NCBI GenBank assembly: GCA_039995105.1
Contig: CP146203.1
Span: 124,001-188,000, forward strand
Length of the DNA: 64,000 bases
Direction of reading: 5' to 3'
From: Jonesiaceae bacterium BS-20
Lineage (GTDB): Bacteria > Actinomycetota > Actinomycetes > Actinomycetales > Cellulomonadaceae
A program made the position numbers and the translations under genes. A model generated the notes under the pieces. The model was not told the DNA's origin. It did no database searches and saw only the letters and a program-made list of their open reading frames with translations. Positions 1 to 9,435 of the stretch are shown here, in pieces. Every line of letters starts with the position of its first letter. Within the stretch, counting starts at the first letter, position 1.

Positions 1-714
1 GCCGTTATTAAAGTTCTGGTCGGACTCAATCGCAGCAATTTGTGGGTGCGCCCAGGCGATCTGATCTCCGGTGGTCAATGCAGCTGAGGCAATTACGCCG
101 ATCGCGCCCACCGTGATGTCTTGTTCCGGCCCCATCAGGGCCCATTCCAAAACACGCAGGCCGCCCATGGAGCCACCAACTACAAGGGCCCAGTTGGCTA
201 TCTTGAGGGACTTGGCAAAGAGTATTTCAGCGTTGACGAGATCTCGGACAGTTAAGACTGGGAAGTGGCTTCCCCAGGGCTTGCCATCCGGGGCCTTGGA
301 AGACGGTCCTGTTGAACCCTGACATCCGCCTATCACGTTTGGTGCAACCACAAAATATTTGTTGGTATCAATTGGGGCGCCCGGTCCCACAAGGCTTTCC
401 CACCAGCCAACCGGTTCGCTGTCATCTTTGGGGTCAGTCCGGGTGACGTGTGAATCCCCGGTAAGAGCGTGGAGAAGGAGCACCGCGTTGTCTTGTGACG
501 CGTTGAGCGTGCCCCAAGTTTCATATGCAATGCGTACATCGGGCAGTGCGCTGCCGGTCTCGAGTGGAAGATCGCCGATATCTATGAACTTCTTGCCACC
601 GACAGGGTCATGCTCCTGCCAAGCGCCACTTGCGGGCGTGTCGCTTGCACGCCGAGATACCGGGCGGGCGGGTAGCCCAGTGCGGGTCCACTTGGTGCTG
701 GCTTCAAAACTCAT
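1..714 (-). CDS. metX: Homoserine O-acetyltransferase MetX, C-terminus cut off by the window edge
   Basis: Acetylates homoserine with acetyl-CoA in the cytoplasm, giving the substrate for MetY in methionine synthesis. The reading frame is open from an ATG at 714 to the window edge, so 238 residues are visible and the rest is missing. It shows an alpha/beta-hydrolase fold of the MetX type: an HALTGDSH motif near residue 90, then GGSMGG with the likely nucleophile Ser182, followed by LEWA. The gene lies downstream of metY on the same strand but is separated from it by about 215 bases and a hairpin, so it may be a unit of its own. The ribosome binding site before the ATG is weak. The family assignment is firm; acetyl versus succinyl preference rests on family and context. 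Confidence 0.93.
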   Translation of the reverse strand, partial: MSFEASTKWTRTGLPARPVSRRASDTPASGAWQEHDPVGGKKFIDIGDLPLETGSALPDVRIAYETWGTLNASQDNAVLLLHALTGDSHVTRTDPKDDSEPVGWWESLVGPGAPIDTNKYFVVAPNVIGGCQGSTGPSSKAPDGKPWGSHFPVLTVRDLVNAEILFAKSLKIANWALVVGGSMGGLRVLEWALMGPEQDITVGAIGVIASAALTTGDQIAWAHPQIAAIESDQNFNNG

Positions 715-839
715 GGTTCACGCTCTTAACCTGGACCGGCACCGGCGACAAAACGTTGCAGCCAAGGTGGTGGTCCATCGTGTTACTTAACAAACTAGGT
801 GCGATACATATTTGGTGATGGTCTTGCGAGAGCTCTGCG

Positions 840-873
840 GTGTTGGAACGACCCGGTTGGGCCGTTCCAACAC
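840..873 (-). terminator. Hairpin between metY and metX
   Basis: Perfect 11-base arms at 840-850 and 863-873, with a smaller CCC/GGG stem inside the loop. It follows the metY stop codon and precedes metX, so it probably ends or attenuates metY transcription. No clear T-run follows on the minus strand. Confidence 0.55.
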
Positions 874-931
874 ATCTGCAGATAACGCTAACCTAATTGA
901 TCGAGTTGCGCTCCTGTGTAGTGCCTATTGG

Positions 932-2251
932 TCACTTTGCTGCAACAGCTGCAAAACCCGATTCGAGGTCGGCAATGATGTCGGCGATTGCTTCGAGGCC
1001 AACGCTCAGACGAACTAGTCCCGGGGTGACGCCGGACTTTGCCTGCTCCTCAACGCTCAGTTGGGAGTGCGTGGTTGAAGCGGGGTGGATCACCAGTGAG
1101 CGGACGTCACCGATGTTCGCGAGGTTGGAGTGCAGGGTGAGGGCGTCTACGAACGCCTTACCAGCTTCTACACCCCCCTTGATCTCGAAAGCGAGAACCA
1201 CTCCGGCACCCTTTGGCAGGTACTTCTTGGCGTTGGCGTGAAATGGGCTGGATTCGAGGCCGGCGTAGTGCACCAGCTCGACCTCGGGACGCGCCTCAAG
1301 GAACTCGGCTACCTTTTGGGCGTTCTCAACGTGACGGTCCATCCGCAGGGACAGGGTCTCAATACCCTGAGCGATCAGGAACGAGTTGAATGGGCTGATC
1401 GAAGCTCCGATGTCACGCAAGAGGTGTACGCGCGCCTTCAAAATGTAGGAAAGGTTGGCCCCAAATGCGCTCTCTGCGCCAAGGTCACGGGCGTATACCA
1501 AACCGTTATAGGTTGGGTCAGGCTGGTTGAAGCTTGGGTAGCGTTCCGGGTATGCACCAAAGTCGAACGTTCCGGCGTCTACGATCGCGCCACCGATCGA
1601 GTTTCCGTGGCCGCCAAGGAACTTCGTTGCTGCGTGCACCACGATGTCCGCGCCGTGCTCAAATGGGCGCAGCAGGTAAGGGGTGGCAACGGTGTTGTCG
1701 ATGATCAGCGGTACGCCGGCCTCGTGGGCGAGGTCGGCGACCAGGCGGACGTCGAGAACGTCTGATTTCGGGTTTGGGATGGACTCAGCAAAGAACGTCT
1801 TGGTATTTTCCCGGACCGCGTCTTTCCACGCCTGTGGGTCGTGTGGGTCGGTAACAAATGTGGTCTCAATGCCCAACTTGCGCAGGGTGTGGCCCAATAG
1901 GTTGTAGCTGCCGCCGTATAGGGACGGGCTAGCTACGATGTGGTCGCCGGCCTCGGCTAGGTTTAGGATTGCGAAGGTGGTTGCGGACTGTCCGGAGGCA
2001 ACGAGGAGAGCACCGACGCCGCCTTCGAGTGAAGCCAGACGCTCTTCCACGGTTCCCGTGGTTGGGTTGCCTAGGCGGGTGTATAGCGGACCAAGGTCAG
2101 CCAGTGCAAAGCGAGCGGCTGCGGTGTCTGCGTCAGGGAATACAAACGACGTGCTCTGGTAGATCGGGAGAGCGCGGGCACCGGTCTCGGCATCAGGGGT
2201 CTGGCCGGCGTGGATTTGGCGGGTTTCAAAACCCCAGTTTGCGTTGGTCAT
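932..2251 (-). CDS. metY: O-acetylhomoserine sulfhydrylase MetY
   Basis: PLP enzyme that makes homocysteine from O-acetylhomoserine and sulfide in the cytoplasm. The 439 residues match the usual family length. The N-terminus ([14 protein letters not shown]) is typical of the Cys/Met metabolism PLP family, the PLP lysine is in the ATKFLGGHG motif, and the C-terminal half carries VRLSVGLE. The ATG at 2251 has a GGAG ribosome site about eight bases upstream. It is preceded by a strongly folded leader (2291-2403) that could regulate it by sulfur or methionine status, and metX follows. A cystathionine gamma-synthase is less likely because of the length and the metX neighbour. Confidence 0.95.
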   Translation of the reverse strand: MTNANWGFETRQIHAGQTPDAETGARALPIYQSTSFVFPDADTAAARFALADLGPLYTRLGNPTTGTVEERLASLEGGVGALLVASGQSATTFAILNLAEAGDHIVASPSLYGGSYNLLGHTLRKLGIETTFVTDPHDPQAWKDAVRENTKTFFAESIPNPKSDVLDVRLVADLAHEAGVPLIIDNTVATPYLLRPFEHGADIVVHAATKFLGGHGNSIGGAIVDAGTFDFGAYPERYPSFNQPDPTYNGLVYARDLGAESAFGANLSYILKARVHLLRDIGASISPFNSFLIAQGIETLSLRMDRHVENAQKVAEFLEARPEVELVHYAGLESSPFHANAKKYLPKGAGVVLAFEIKGGVEAGKAFVDALTLHSNLANIGDVRSLVIHPASTTHSQLSVEEQAKSGVTPGLVRLSVGLEAIADIIADLESGFAAVAAK

Positions 2252-2290
2252 GATGTAACTCCAGGTTTGTCAGGTTTTATATAAGGTGTG

Positions 2291-2403
2291 GCCGTCATGT
2301 TGCTGCGTGGCTGGCCAACCTCGAACCCAACCCCCTAGGGGCTGGCCTGCGTCATAGCAGGCTGGAGTGGTCTTGAGCATAGGCAAGCGAAGGCATGACG
2401 GTC
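2291..2403 (-). promoter_or_regulatory. Structured 5' leader of metY, candidate cis-regulatory RNA
   Basis: Read on the minus strand, the leader can close on itself through an 8-bp perfect helix (2394-2401 with 2292-2299). Inside are two hairpins nearly stacked on each other: 2357-2362 with 2345-2350 (6 bp, 6-base loop), and 2338-2345 with 2327-2334 (8 bp including one G-U, 3-base loop). The closed multibranch shape and the position 40 bases before a methionine gene suggest a riboswitch-like element. I could not match it to SAM-I, SAM-IV or SAH consensus motifs, so the class is open. Confidence 0.45.
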
Positions 2404-2522
2404 CGCGGTGGCGGGACTCAGTTTAGTAACAACACATTCGCTTGCTCATGGTTAAGACTCTGACACCAATTTTTGGTTCTGCAAAGCCCAAAGGGTGCAA
2501 CTTCTCACCCAGTGGACAACTG

Positions 2523-2551
2523 TTGAAACAAAAGCATCCAACATTTGAGAT
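2523..2551 (+). promoter_or_regulatory. Possible promoter of the NlpC/P60 gene
   Basis: TTGAAA at 2523-2528 and TGAGAT at 2546-2551 are separated by 17 bases. The position, about 135 bases before the ATG at 2686, would leave a long untranslated leader in which I see no recognised riboswitch. The rest of the 430-base gap between metY and this gene holds the metY leader and no convincing gene. Confidence 0.35.
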
Positions 2552-2685
2552 TTTAGAGATTTTCCGATGCTGCGCTCGTGTTTTCCCTTGGGCTCACGCT
2601 CGGTTGCAGAGCGTTCCCCGTGTCATTCAAGGCAAAGGTCGGTAGTCTCTTAGGTGATTCATTAACTCCCGCAGGAAGTACTTAC

Positions 2686-4200
2686 ATGTTTCAAGCACGG
2701 CAGGGGAAAACTCAACTGAACCTCGACGCTGCTAGTCGGCGTGCCCGAGTCAAACGTAATGTGGCAGGAAGCCTGGCCGGGGCGATGTTGTTTGCCCTGC
2801 CAGCGGTGGTCCCTGCGGCGGCGGACCCTGCGGTTCCCAGCCAAGAGGAGATTGACGAGTCGCGCCGGGTGACGGCACAGACCGCGCAAGACATCGCTGC
2901 GATGGATGTGCAAATTGCAGAACTAGAAGCACAGCTGACGCTATCCGGGGATAATTTGTCAACGGCCGCCGAGGACTACAACCAGGCGGTTGAGCAACAA
3001 GAAGAAGCGCAGAAATACGCAAGCGAAGCCAGCGACAAGGCTCGCGAGGCACAAGAGCGTGCCGCGCAGTCAAAGAAGTTCCTGGTGAAGCTGGCCCGGG
3101 AATCTACTCGTTCGGCGCAGTCGTTGGACACCTTTGCCGCTGTCATCAACGCGGATGGAATCGAATCCGCGGTGACTCAGAGCAATGCTTTGGCCTTGGT
3201 TAATGACAAAGCAGACAAGCGAGTACAGCAGTTCCAAGCGGACCAAACCGTAGCCCAAGTGCTACAAAAAGTAGCCGATGAGGCCGCACAGGAATTACAG
3301 TCAAAGACCGATATTGCAGCTACGCGCATGGGCGAAGCGCAGCAGAAACAAATGCAGGCGGAGGTGCTGGCCTCCCAAACATCGGCGCAAAAGGAAGAGC
3401 TCGTTGCGCAGTTAGCTACTGCCCGAGGCACAACCGTAGCCCTTGAACAGAGCCGCCAAGATGCTTTGGCACAGGAGCGCCAAGACCGCGCTGATCGAGA
3501 ATTTCGGGAGCAACAAGAGGCTGCAGCCCGCGAGGAAGCGCAGGAGCAGGAAGTTGGAGCTGGTACCAGGCCAACCGATCCACCGGTAGCGCCATCGCCA
3601 ACGCCTACGGGAACGGCAAAGCCAAAACCGACACCGTCGGCGACTCCTAAGCCAACCCCAACGGCAACCCCAAAGCCAACGCCAACAGCGACTCCTAAGC
3701 CAACGCCAACTGCAACTCCCAAACCAACCCCGACGGCCACACCAACTCCGACCCCAAAGCCAACCCCGACTCCCAAGCCGCCAACGTCCGATGGCAAGTA
3801 CGGATTGGGAACCGGCACCAGTAAGGGCTCGGCGGCCAAGGGAGCGGCGGCCGTGGCTGCGGCGAAGAAGCAGTTGGGCAAGGATTACCTTTACGGCGCG
3901 GCCGGCCCCAACGCTTTTGACTGCTCGGGTTTGACCAGCGTTGCCTGGGCTGAGGCGGGAGTGAACATCACCCGTAGCTCCCGCACCCAGTACAAGCACA
4001 TCCTCAAGATCAAGACCTCAGACATGCGCCCGGGAGATCTGTTGTTCTGGACGAACAAGCCGAACGACCCGGATAGCATTCGGCACGTGGCCATGTACGT
4101 GGGCAACGGCGAAATGATCGAAGCATCGCGTCCGGGAGTTCCCGTGCGGATCACCAAGATCCGCTGGAATCAGACCATGCCGTATGCGGGACGCCCGTAA
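2686..4200 (+). CDS. Secreted NlpC/P60 peptidoglycan hydrolase, RipA-like
   Basis: Probable cell-wall endopeptidase exported by Sec. The ATG at 2686 has a good ribosome site (AGGAAG at 2673-2678) and gives 504 residues; longer frames from 2578 lack this. Order of parts: signal peptide ending near the AAADPA cleavage site, a long coiled-coil region (about residues 50-290) rich in Glu, Gln and Ala, a proline/threonine linker of repeated TPKPT units (about 305-365), then an NlpC/P60 domain. The catalytic Cys413 lies in FDCSGL and the His467 in RHVAMYVG. The coiled coil resembles the autoinhibitory or FtsX-binding arm of RipA/PcsB-type enzymes. It stands alone, divergent from metY. Confidence 0.9.
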   Translation: MFQARQGKTQLNLDAASRRARVKRNVAGSLAGAMLFALPAVVPAAADPAVPSQEEIDESRRVTAQTAQDIAAMDVQIAELEAQLTLSGDNLSTAAEDYNQAVEQQEEAQKYASEASDKAREAQERAAQSKKFLVKLARESTRSAQSLDTFAAVINADGIESAVTQSNALALVNDKADKRVQQFQADQTVAQVLQKVADEAAQELQSKTDIAATRMGEAQQKQMQAEVLASQTSAQKEELVAQLATARGTTVALEQSRQDALAQERQDRADREFREQQEAAAREEAQEQEVGAGTRPTDPPVAPSPTPTGTAKPKPTPSATPKPTPTATPKPTPTATPKPTPTATPKPTPTATPTPTPKPTPTPKPPTSDGKYGLGTGTSKGSAAKGAAAVAAAKKQLGKDYLYGAAGPNAFDCSGLTSVAWAEAGVNITRSSRTQYKHILKIKTSDMRPGDLLFWTNKPNDPDSIRHVAMYVGNGEMIEASRPGVPVRITKIRWNQTMPYAGRP

Positions 4201-4232
4201 CAACTTGCTGTGCCCACGCCAAGTGGCGCTAG

Positions 4233-5995
4233 GTGAAAATGGCTGCGCTACTAGGTAGACGGGATTACCGATCGGAGTGGGACTTGCCTGCTGAACGCGG
4301 CGACCAGACAATTCTCGTAAAAATCGCTAGCTATAGAGATAGTGAACTTGCGAGGACTATTGCCTCTTGCGTCGCTCGTGCGCAAGACCGGGACCTGCTG
4401 AGGTTTGCAATTACCAACCAGGTTTGTGACAGCACCAGGGACCAGCTGGACCGGTGTCGCGGTGTTTCGCGGTGCTTCGCACCACCCCGGTGGATTGGAA
4501 CAGAGGTCAGGGGCTCGGTTGGGCAAAGCGGCTAACGGATAATCTGTACCGCGATGAGACCTTAGCGCTCCAAATTGACTCCCACAGTGTGTTTGAGACC
4601 AATTGGGACACCAACCTAATTGCCCAGCGGAACGAGAAAGACGATCCCCGGGCAGTATTGTCCTCGTACCCGCCCGCGTTCTCTTTTGACACACACGGCG
4701 AGGTCCAATTTGCTACATACCTGCCCAATGAGGTGGCCATCAAAGAGTTTGTGGAGCCGGGAGTCCCAAAGTTTTATGGCAGGCCAACGGGTAACTTTAC
4801 TAGCCCCGTACCTTTTGTGGCAGGGGGAATGCAGTTTGGTCCGGGCAGTACACCCACGAACGCCTTTGGCATGGCCAAGAAACTCGATGATTCTGCAACG
4901 CTCGAGGTGGGAGCAGAGATTGCGGCGGTTAATGGCAAAGAAATCGACTGGGGCGTGGAACCAATCATCCGCAAAGGGGACACCTTGACTTACCACGTCT
5001 TGATGACGCGTGGGCAGGCAGCGGCAAACTTTACCACCGAGGCTGACCTTACGGACGTGCTGGATGACACCACCCCACTCAATCTGGAGGTTATACGCCC
5101 CTCTTCGGTGAAGTCCAAAGAGCATCCATAACAGACGGCAAATTGCGGGTCGCCGGCGACAGCGACTCTACAACCGAGTACAGCGCGGAGGTTTTTGGGT
5201 TGCATACAACCTCACGTATACCGGGACCGGAAACAAGGTTCTTGCCGGTCCAACCTGTGCTTGGGTGTCAAATGCGCCCGGCGGTCAGGAAAGCGCTAGT
5301 TGCTCGGAGCAGTCGTACGCGGAACACGTCCCCCTGTACGCCGTCTCGAAGACAGCAAGCACCAAGGAACTGCCTGCGGTAGGCGAATAGGTAACGTACC
5401 GCATTGAAGGCGAACTCCTGGAAATCCCGGTATGGCAAGAACGGCCTGCCATCTACAATAGGGATGTTCTAACGGATGTGCATGATGACACTGAGATACT
5501 GCTGGTCGACGATGTTCGGGTGCTCACGGGAGAAGCAGAATCAAATGACATCAAAAATGACTCGTTATCTGTTTTTGGCTACGTAGTCCCATCGACAAAC
5601 AAGTTTGTCATCGAATATGACGTGACCTACCTGGGCAGGGCGATCAAGTGCTGGCCAATACGGCCTGCGTGCAGGCCGATGCCCCCGTGCATCCCACGCC
5701 CGCACCCACGGTAGGAGAGATTACTGGTGGACTGACCGGGGAAATCGACCCGGACTCCGAACCGGAAATATCAGCCGAGGCGGAATGTTACTCGGTGATC
5801 ATCATGGCCGATGAGCCGGAACCAACACCAACTCCCACGCCCACCCCAACGGCTCCTCCTGAACCCGGTCCGGAAGAATTACCTAAGACTAGAATTGCTG
5901 GTGGCATAGGTATCCTGCTTGGAGTAGGTGGAATGTTGGCAGCTGGATATGGTGCATTCTTGTTCAACAGGAAACGACAACCCAACAACCGGTAG
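4233..5995 (+). pseudogene. Decayed chimera: GT60-like glycosyltransferase fragment joined to an LPXTG adhesin tail
   Basis: A broken reading frame. From 4300 to about 4430 it reads like the start of a GlcNAc-type (GT60-like) glycosyltransferase (LVKIASYRDSELARTI). The frame then shifts near 4440-4475 and continues with family motifs (GLGWAKRL, LQIDSH, FVAGGMQFGPG) to about 4850. Without a stop it then runs into a DUF11-like surface repeat (IRKGDTLTYHV, LTDVLDD). Further damage follows: a stop at 5129-5131 with a frame change by about 5200, an in-frame TAG at 5389-5391 and a frame change near 5640. The end is a proline/threonine linker and a sorting signal that reads LPKTR instead of LPKTG, then a membrane segment and basic tail. 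Function is surely lost. Confidence 0.8.
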
Positions 5996-6044
5996 GAGTA
6001 CCCCTTCAGGTTTGGGCCTGGCCCCAACCTTCTTGTGGGAAAGA

Positions 6045-6080
6045 CAAGAGCTCTCCAGCGTCACAGCCGGAGAGCTCTTG
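6045..6080. terminator. Bidirectional hairpin between the chimeric pseudogene and ppa
   Basis: Twelve-base arms at 6045-6056 and 6069-6080 pair perfectly around a 12-base loop. The hairpin lies between convergent units, just downstream of the ppa stop codon. Confidence 0.7.
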
Positions 6081-6101
6081 GTCGTTCCTGGGGAAACCAG
6101 A

Positions 6102-6620
6102 TTACATAATTGGGCCCGGGTATTCCGGGTCGTAGTAGCCGGAATCCTTGGCACGCTGGAATGAGCGAGCGATCTCAGCCTCAGCCTCATCCTTGCCAAC
6201 CCAGTGCGCGCCCTCAACGGACTTACCGGGCTCGAGGTCCTTGTAGACCTCAAAGAAGTGCTGAACTTCAAGACGGTGGAAATCAGAGACATCATCGATG
6301 TCCTGACGCCAAGCTGCGCGCTGGTCCGCGGTTGGGACGCACAAGACCTTGTCATCTCCGCCCGCTTCATCGCGCATACGGAACATACCAAGCGCCCGGC
6401 AGCGGATCAGACAGCCCGGGAATGTTGGTTCTTCAAGCAGGACAAGAGCGTCCAAAGGGTCGCCGTCTTCACCGAGGGTGCCCTCAATGAAGCCGTAGTC
6501 GTCTGGATAACGCGTTGAGGTAAAGAGCATTCGGTCCAAGCGGATCCGGCCGGTCTTGTGGTCAACCTCGTACTTATTACGCTGACCCTTAGGAATCTCG
6601 ATAGTGACGTCGAATTCCAC
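6102..6620 (-). CDS. ppa: Inorganic pyrophosphatase
   Basis: Hydrolyses pyrophosphate to phosphate in the cytoplasm, pulling biosynthetic reactions forward. Family I enzyme with the motifs [22 protein letters not shown] and [10 protein letters not shown]. Metal-binding aspartates are present. I chose the GTG at 6620 (172 residues) because a GGAGG site lies six bases upstream; an upstream GTG at 6638 in the same frame has no such site and would overlap it. It is the minus-strand neighbour of dacB, an arrangement also found in mycobacteria. Confidence 0.96.
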   Translation of the reverse strand: MEFDVTIEIPKGQRNKYEVDHKTGRIRLDRMLFTSTRYPDDYGFIEGTLGEDGDPLDALVLLEEPTFPGCLIRCRALGMFRMRDEAGGDDKVLCVPTADQRAAWRQDIDDVSDFHRLEVQHFFEVYKDLEPGKSVEGAHWVGKDEAEAEIARSFQRAKDSGYYDPEYPGPIM

Positions 6621-6841
6621 GTTTTTCCTCCGTTGCACCTTTGCTAGACGGGTTTGCGCCCAGGAGGTGGCTTCTTAGACTTAGGTTTAGGTCGGGTTGA
6701 CCTTATTCACAGGTTAATCGACAATGCTACAACGCTGACGCTGTATGTGCTGTGATTCGTGTCTAAAGTCCCAGAATTGGTAAAGCACACACTAATGTTG
6801 AGGTTGGTGGGAACGTAAGCGCCCTACCGCACCAAACTTTC

Positions 6842-6873
6842 CTTATTGGACCGCCCAAGGGCAGTCCAATAAG
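6842..6873. promoter_or_regulatory. Inverted repeat just upstream of dacB
   Basis: Ten-base arms (6842-6851 and 6864-6873) pair perfectly, with three to four more inner pairs after a mismatch. It ends about 22 bases before the dacB GTG, next to its ribosome site, and no T-run follows. It may be an operator or an mRNA hairpin controlling dacB or the divergent ppa. Confidence 0.45.
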
Positions 6874-6895
6874 ACAAACATGAAGAGGTATCCAC

Positions 6896-8326
6896 GTGAG
6901 TGTTGCGGGCCGTACTATTGGGGGAGTTGTTGCCGCAGCGGTTCTTCTAGCGGGCGGATACCTGTGGGCAGACGTTCATGACTTCGTTCCGGGTTACCTC
7001 ACTATCGCCCCCGCACCGGCGCCCCCTGTGCCATTTCCGATCATTGAAGTACCCACCGTTAACGCAGAACTAGCTGCCGCGTTGCCACCGATTGATACTT
7101 CCAAGCAACGCCCCACAGCAGCTGCGGTTACCAAACTGGTGCAAGAATTTGCTCGTGATCAAGAGGTCCTAGGTGAACGCGTTGGCGTCATGGTCAGTGA
7201 CTCCTTAACCGGCGAAGTGCTTGCCCAAGTGAATGCGGAGACCAGATTGGTGCCGGCATCGGTCCAAAAGGTCATGGCTGGCGCCGCTGCTATGGCGGTG
7301 TTGGACACAAACCGGACGCTCAAGACCAAGGTATTGTCCGGGCTAGACGGCAGCATATTCCTAGTGGGCGAGGGCGATATGTTGCTCGCAGCCCAAGCGG
7401 GAAATCCAGACGTGATCAATGGGCGTGCGGGCCTTTTGGATCTCGCACAAGCGACCGCCGCCCAGTTGGAAGCCGCAGGGATCGCCCAAGTGCAGTTGTA
7501 CCTTGATGATTCGTTGTTCACAGGCCCGGATACTGGTCCGTGGGGACTGGACATGGTGACCGATGGGTATGCGGCCCCGGTTGCGACCGTGGCGGTAGAC
7601 GTAGGCCGGGAACAGGAAGGCAACTATGCCCCGCGTTTCCGGGATCCGGCAATGCAAGCCGCCCAGCAGTTTGCTGCCCTGTTAACTCAAGAGGGAATTA
7701 CCGTCACTCAACCGACCCGCAAAGCCTTTGGGCAACCCGGTGAGGGGGTCAGCGTTGTTGGTGATCAAGTGCTAGCGCAAGTAGAGTCCGCACCCCTTGG
7801 GGAGATCGTGGACTACGCCATGAAGATTTCAGATAATACGTTGACAGAGATTATCGGTCACACGATCGCCCGCGAACTTGGCTTTCCAGCTAGTTTTGAC
7901 GGGGCTATCAAGGGTATCTTGCAGACCATGGGGGATTTGGGATTGGACACGACCGGGGTATCTCTCGTAGACGCCTCGGGGCTGGGGGACACGTCCTACG
8001 TGACCGCGCGGTTTATCAATGACCTCCTCAATGTGATGGTTAGCCCCGAGCATCCGGAACTGCGCGAAGGTGCGATTGGACTTGCCATTGCAGGGATGGA
8101 TGGCACACTGAGTAGCCGCTTCCAGGATCGTAACGGACGCGGACTCGTGCGCGGGAAAACAGGCAGCCTGAACAACGTGACCTCGCTGGCGGGGACCGTA
8201 GTTACCTTGGACAACAGGTTGCTCACGTTTGTTGTGCTCACGGATGAAACCCCGGGCGGGCAAGCAGGCCCGCGTCAAGCGATGGATACCCTTGTGGAGC
8301 AATTGGCGGAGTGCGGGTGCCAGTAG
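6896..8326 (+). CDS. dacB: D-alanyl-D-alanine carboxypeptidase/endopeptidase, PBP4 (class C) family
   Basis: Extracytoplasmic penicillin-binding protein that trims or cleaves peptidoglycan stem peptides. 476 residues with an N-terminal signal anchor (about residues 5-26) and a proline-rich stretch after it. The three catalytic motifs are all present: SVQK with Ser122 and Lys125, SDN at 312-314, and KTG starting at Lys421. The GTG at 6896 follows a GAAGAGGT ribosome site. The next gene begins within or just after its end, so they are probably cotranscribed. Confidence 0.93.
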   Translation: MSVAGRTIGGVVAAAVLLAGGYLWADVHDFVPGYLTIAPAPAPPVPFPIIEVPTVNAELAAALPPIDTSKQRPTAAAVTKLVQEFARDQEVLGERVGVMVSDSLTGEVLAQVNAETRLVPASVQKVMAGAAAMAVLDTNRTLKTKVLSGLDGSIFLVGEGDMLLAAQAGNPDVINGRAGLLDLAQATAAQLEAAGIAQVQLYLDDSLFTGPDTGPWGLDMVTDGYAAPVATVAVDVGREQEGNYAPRFRDPAMQAAQQFAALLTQEGITVTQPTRKAFGQPGEGVSVVGDQVLAQVESAPLGEIVDYAMKISDNTLTEIIGHTIARELGFPASFDGAIKGILQTMGDLGLDTTGVSLVDASGLGDTSYVTARFINDLLNVMVSPEHPELREGAIGLAIAGMDGTLSSRFQDRNGRGLVRGKTGSLNNVTSLAGTVVTLDNRLLTFVVLTDETPGGQAGPRQAMDTLVEQLAECGCQ

Positions 8327-8346
8327 GTAGCGGAGCGCAGAAGGTG

Positions 8347-9435
8347 ATGAGTGACGTGCCCACGGATAAATCAGCGGAATGGGAAGACGCGGCGCGGTTA
8401 GCGGGTCGCATTGTTCAACCTGGACCGGACGTTTCTAAAGCTAAAGCTATTGAGACTGTTGAGGTGTTGCGGTCGAGCGCCCAAAAGGCCGCTCCCCTTG
8501 CCGCGAAGCTCAGCAAAATGCAGGCCGCGGATGGACGCACCATCAATGCGCACACGCTGTCCAGGGTTTACGTGGTTGACCGCCCAAGTTGGGCGTTGGG
8601 TGCGGCTCGGTCTATTCACCAGATGCTGCGCCTAGATACTCAAGAGCCGATTCCCGGAGAACCCGACGCAAGCGATATTGCATCGGGTGTGGAATTGACC
8701 GCGGTCCTGACGTTCCTGTCGCGCAAGACGCTGGGGCAGTTTGATCCGTTTGGGCCGAGTATGGGGGCGGCCGTGACCGGTCCTGCTTGGCCGCTTTCCA
8801 CGGCGGATCCACGTGGGAATCTCTTGCTAGTGGCACCAAATATCTTGGCCACGCAGCGCGCGATGGTGGTCGATTTCGAAGACTTTGCGCTTTGGGTAGC
8901 GCTACATGAACAAACGCACGCTTTGCAGTTCGCGGCGGCGCCGTGGTTGCCGCAGTATCTGCAGGGACTCACAAATGACCTCATCACCGCGTTCCCAACG
9001 GAAGGTCGGTTGCGAGACTGGTCGCGCAGCGCGGCCTCAGTCTTGCGGGGCGGTAATTCAATTGTTGACTCAATTTTGACGGCCGAGCAGAGCGAGATCT
9101 TCGCCAAAATCACAACGGCCATGTCTATCTTGGAAGGGCATGCTGACGTGATCATGGACTTGGTTTCCAGCCGTGATATCGCCAATGTTGCAGTCCTGCG
9201 CCGCAAGTTCAATTCCCGGCGCACAAGTTCTACCAAGCGGGGTGATCTGATCATGCGGCTCTCCGGGATGAACGCCAAAATGGATCAGTACCGCAATGGT
9301 GCAAAGTTTGTCCGCGCCGTGCGTCGCCGGGTGGGGATTCAAGGTGTCAATGCGCTGTGGCAGTCCCCTGAGCACTTGCCCACTCCCGCGGAACTAGATA
9401 GTCCCGCAGACTGGGTAGCGAGGGTAGTCAAATGA
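8347..9435 (+). CDS. Zinc-metalloprotease-like protein, DUF2342 family
   Basis: Uncharacterised putative hydrolase of a family found widely in Actinobacteria and sometimes labelled F420-biosynthesis-associated. The HEQTHALQF motif in the middle of the protein is an HExxH-type zinc site, which suggests a metallopeptidase; no substrate is known. The ATG at 8347 (362 residues) lies next to AAGGTG and fits better than the GTG at 8311, which would overlap dacB by 16 bases. It overlaps tilS by four bases (ATGA), and the dacB, DUF2342, tilS, hpt order is conserved in mycobacteria. Confidence 0.85.
   Translation: MSDVPTDKSAEWEDAARLAGRIVQPGPDVSKAKAIETVEVLRSSAQKAAPLAAKLSKMQAADGRTINAHTLSRVYVVDRPSWALGAARSIHQMLRLDTQEPIPGEPDASDIASGVELTAVLTFLSRKTLGQFDPFGPSMGAAVTGPAWPLSTADPRGNLLLVAPNILATQRAMVVDFEDFALWVALHEQTHALQFAAAPWLPQYLQGLTNDLITAFPTEGRLRDWSRSAASVLRGGNSIVDSILTAEQSEIFAKITTAMSILEGHADVIMDLVSSRDIANVAVLRRKFNSRRTSSTKRGDLIMRLSGMNAKMDQYRNGAKFVRAVRRRVGIQGVNALWQSPEHLPTPAELDSPADWVARVVK

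Noticed and set aside
2319-2330. GGGTTCGA in the metY leader as a tRNA T-loop
   Set aside because: No cloverleaf, acceptor stem or anticodon arm can be formed around it.
2442-2645. Possible 67-residue gene between metY and the NlpC/P60 gene
   Set aside because: No ribosome site, no recognisable motif, and it overlaps the likely promoter.
3590-3790. Short direct repeats that could suggest a CRISPR or minisatellite
   Set aside because: They encode the TPKPT linker of the NlpC/P60 protein in frame; there are no spacers.
3177-3999. Long antisense reading frames across the NlpC/P60 gene, one of them rich in Gly-Val repeats
   Set aside because: They are the mirror of the TPKPT-coding repeats and of the coiled-coil region. 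They have no ribosome site and overlap a clear gene.
4233-5995. Programmed frameshifting giving one long functional surface protein
   Set aside because: There are several lesions of different kinds, the two halves belong to unrelated families, and the sorting signal is broken.
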